A DNA stretch of 21,744 nt from an uncultured bacterium (GTDB taxonomy: Bacteria; Bacillota; Negativicutes; Acidaminococcales; Acidaminococcaceae), in assembly GCA_905215645.1 (NCBI GenBank), contig CAJMQS010000034.1:1-21744 (forward strand). Reading direction: 5' to 3'. Shown one piece after another: positions 20,321 through 21,744 of this stretch; position 1 is the first letter of the stretch, and every line of letters starts with the position of its first letter. The notes beneath the pieces are model-generated. The model ran no database searches and was not told where the DNA came from. It saw only the letters and a program-made list of their open reading frames with translations. A program made the translations under genes and the position numbers.

Positions 20321-21655
20321 TTATCCGATTCCACAGCGCCAGGCTTCTGCCCGGAGTTTCTCCCTGAAAGCGGGATGGGCCACGGCAATCAGCTCTTTGA
20401 CCCGTTCTTTGACGGAGGCACCCCGCAGCCAGGCGACGCCGTATTCTGTCACCACATAGTCGATTTCATTCCGGGAAGTGGATACGATGGTCCCAGGTTG
20501 GAAATAGGGAACAATTTTTGATTTCAGGACCTTCTCCCCCCGTATATTCCGAGCGGTGTACACAGAATGGAGGGCCAGGATGGATTTCCCTCCTGGGGAA
20601 AGCTGAGCCCCCTGGACCGTTTCCGTCTGGGCCCCGGTAGCGGAAAACTGGGTGGCGCCCATGGATTCAGCAGCGCACTGGCCAGTGAGATCGATTTCCA
20701 GTCCCGTATTCAGAGATACCATGTTCCGGTTCCGGGCAATGATCTTGGGTTCATTGGCAAAGGTGCCCCGACGGAACACCACTCCCGGATTATCATCCAG
20801 GAAATCATATAATTCCTGGGATCCATTGGCAAAAGCACAGAGGGAAATCCCGTCCAGGAATCCTTTTTGGCTGTTGTCCACGGCTCCGCTGCGGATCAGA
20901 TCCATCAAGCTGTCACTGAACAGCCCGGTATGGATGCCCAGATGCTTCCGATTCTTCAAGGCTTCCGCTACGGCACTGGGAATGTGGCCCACTCCCAGCT
21001 GGAGGGTGGACCCGTCTGGGATCAGCTCCGCCACCTGGGCTGCGATTTTCCGGTCCAGCTCGCCCATGCCGGGCAGGGGAGAAACCGGTGCTCGCCGGTC
21101 CGTTTCTACAAAGGCAGCCACCTGAGATATAGGCAGCAAAGTATCTCCCCAGGTACGGGGAAAATGGGGGCTCACTTCCAGCAGCATCAAAGCTCCCCGA
21201 TCGATGATATCCCGTTCGAAGAGCGCACTGAGGGAAAGGGAAAAATAACCGTGGGAATCCATGGGAGAAGCAGAAGCCAGCAATACTGGACGCCGATGCA
21301 GGGCCGCCGCCCGCTGGAGGGTCTTCCGGACCAGACTGGTGGACCCGGCAGGCAAAAAGCTGCACAACCCTTCGGCATGGGCTTTCCGAGTGGGCGCGCT
21401 GAAGAACCAGGAAACATGTTCCAGTGTCTCCCCCATGGCTGGATCATGGTACCAGGGCAGATCTGCCATGGGCATACAGGAGTTATAAGTGATGCCCTTC
21501 CTGCCCCATTTTTTCAGCAAAGGCATCTGTTCCAGCAGGCTCACCGGCTCCGCCATAGCCTGGGCCGACAGCACATAGTCCCCGTCCTGGATTGCCTGCA
21601 GGACTTCTCCCGCACTGTTTTTCTTTTTGCGATTGTATTCCTCAGAAAGGCTCAT
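20321..21655 (-). CDS. Acetyl-CoA hydrolase/CoA-transferase family protein
   Basis: 444 aa. LGVGHIPSAVAEAL (220-233), IDLTGQCAAESMGATQFS (321-338), GGKSI (355-359), SKIVPYFQPG (379-388) and YVVTEYGVAWLRG (400-412) are the conserved blocks of the 4-hydroxybutyrate/butyrate:acetate CoA-transferase family. However, residues 241-247 read IHTGLFS, where characterised transferases such as AbfT of Clostridium aminobutyricum have IHTEMFS with the catalytic Glu. Gly244 therefore raises doubt about classical ping-pong transferase activity; it may belong to a divergent subgroup. The frame is open 12 codons further, but the ATG at 21655 has AAGGAG ten nucleotides upstream and is preferred. A group II intron ends about 35 nt upstream, next to its likely promoter. 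Confidence 0.85.
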   Translation of the reverse strand: MSLSEEYNRKKKNSAGEVLQAIQDGDYVLSAQAMAEPVSLLEQMPLLKKWGRKGITYNSCMPMADLPWYHDPAMGETLEHVSWFFSAPTRKAHAEGLCSFLPAGSTSLVRKTLQRAAALHRRPVLLASASPMDSHGYFSLSLSALFERDIIDRGALMLLEVSPHFPRTWGDTLLPISQVAAFVETDRRAPVSPLPGMGELDRKIAAQVAELIPDGSTLQLGVGHIPSAVAEALKNRKHLGIHTGLFSDSLMDLIRSGAVDNSQKGFLDGISLCAFANGSQELYDFLDDNPGVVFRRGTFANEPKIIARNRNMVSLNTGLEIDLTGQCAAESMGATQFSATGAQTETVQGAQLSPGGKSILALHSVYTARNIRGEKVLKSKIVPYFQPGTIVSTSRNEIDYVVTEYGVAWLRGASVKERVKELIAVAHPAFREKLRAEAWRCGIG

Positions 21656-21689
21656 AGGGATATATCTCCTTCGTTTTTTTCCATTATAC

Positions 21690-21744
21690 ATCGAGTAGGA
21701 GGGATTTCTGACTAGAAATCCCGACCTCTCACACCACCGTGCAT
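21690..21744 (-). mobile_element. Group II intron, 3' end (partial)
   Basis: On the minus strand the segment reads GCACGGTGGTGTGAGAGG (the 3' strand of domain V and its flank), then a perfect 9-bp stem GGGATTTCT/AGAAATCCC (21714-21722 and 21701-21709) as domain VI, then TCCTACTCGAT. The A seven nucleotides from the end fits the bulged branch point, and the AT terminus fits the intron 3' rule. The intron-encoded reverse transcriptase would lie beyond the right edge. The call rests on recognised motifs; the 5' end (GTGYG) and domains I-IV are not in the window. Confidence 0.65.

Overview
The window looks like a stretch of chromosome from an anaerobic, moderately GC-rich Gram-negative-type firmicute. 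Negativicutes, and something close to Acidaminococcus, fits best. This is an inference from gene content, not an identification: a class III (oxygen-sensitive) ribonucleotide reductase, a secreted cysteine phytase of the Selenomonas/Megasphaera type, tandem sodium-coupled amino-acid symporters, several M20 amidohydrolases/carboxypeptidases that would release amino acids, and a CoA-transferase. No rRNA, tRNA, CRISPR array or complete transposon is visible.

Layout, left to right. (1) 0-1.8 kb, minus strand: a HAD phosphatase followed by an exported PTP-like inositol-phosphate phosphatase. (2) 1.9-3.0 kb: an AT-rich orphan gene bracketed by two inverted copies of a GC-rich hairpin repeat. (3) 3.2-6.9 kb, plus strand: a small membrane-anchored proline-rich protein, then two tandem NSS-family amino-acid:sodium symporters. 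(4) 6.9-7.2 kb: a gene-free composite inverted repeat between convergent genes. (5) 10.2-7.2 kb, minus strand: a tight operon of M20 amidohydrolase, SGNH esterase, hotdog acyl-CoA thioesterase and flavodoxin/ferredoxin protein. (6) 10.3-12.2 kb: three small unrecognised genes, two of them AT-rich and bracketed by 32-bp direct repeats. (7) 15.2-12.3 kb, minus strand: nrdD-nrdG behind two NrdR-like boxes. (8) 19.2-15.3 kb, minus strand: CPG2-like carboxypeptidase, YfcC/DcuC-type transporter and AbgB-like amidohydrolase, divergent from a LysR regulator at 19.4-20.3 kb. (9) 21.7-20.3 kb, minus strand: a CoA-transferase-family protein with the 3' end of a group II intron just upstream of it, at the window edge.

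Much of the recognised content serves amino-acid and acyl-amino-acid scavenging: import by the symporters, deacylation or deglutamylation by three M20 enzymes, and CoA-ester handling by the thioesterase and CoA-transferase. The LysR-divergent cluster has the architecture of the abg (p-aminobenzoyl-glutamate) locus, but with a transporter of a different family.

The most unusual content is between the genes. There are four kinds of short repeated structure: GTAGGGG-type hairpin elements with compensatory base changes, a recurring TGTTGCA/TGCAACA hairpin at gene ends, tracts with a 7-nt period, and direct or inverted repeats bracketing AT-rich genes of unknown function. Together they suggest small accessory gene cassettes associated with short repeats. 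I saw no clear new enzymatic system.
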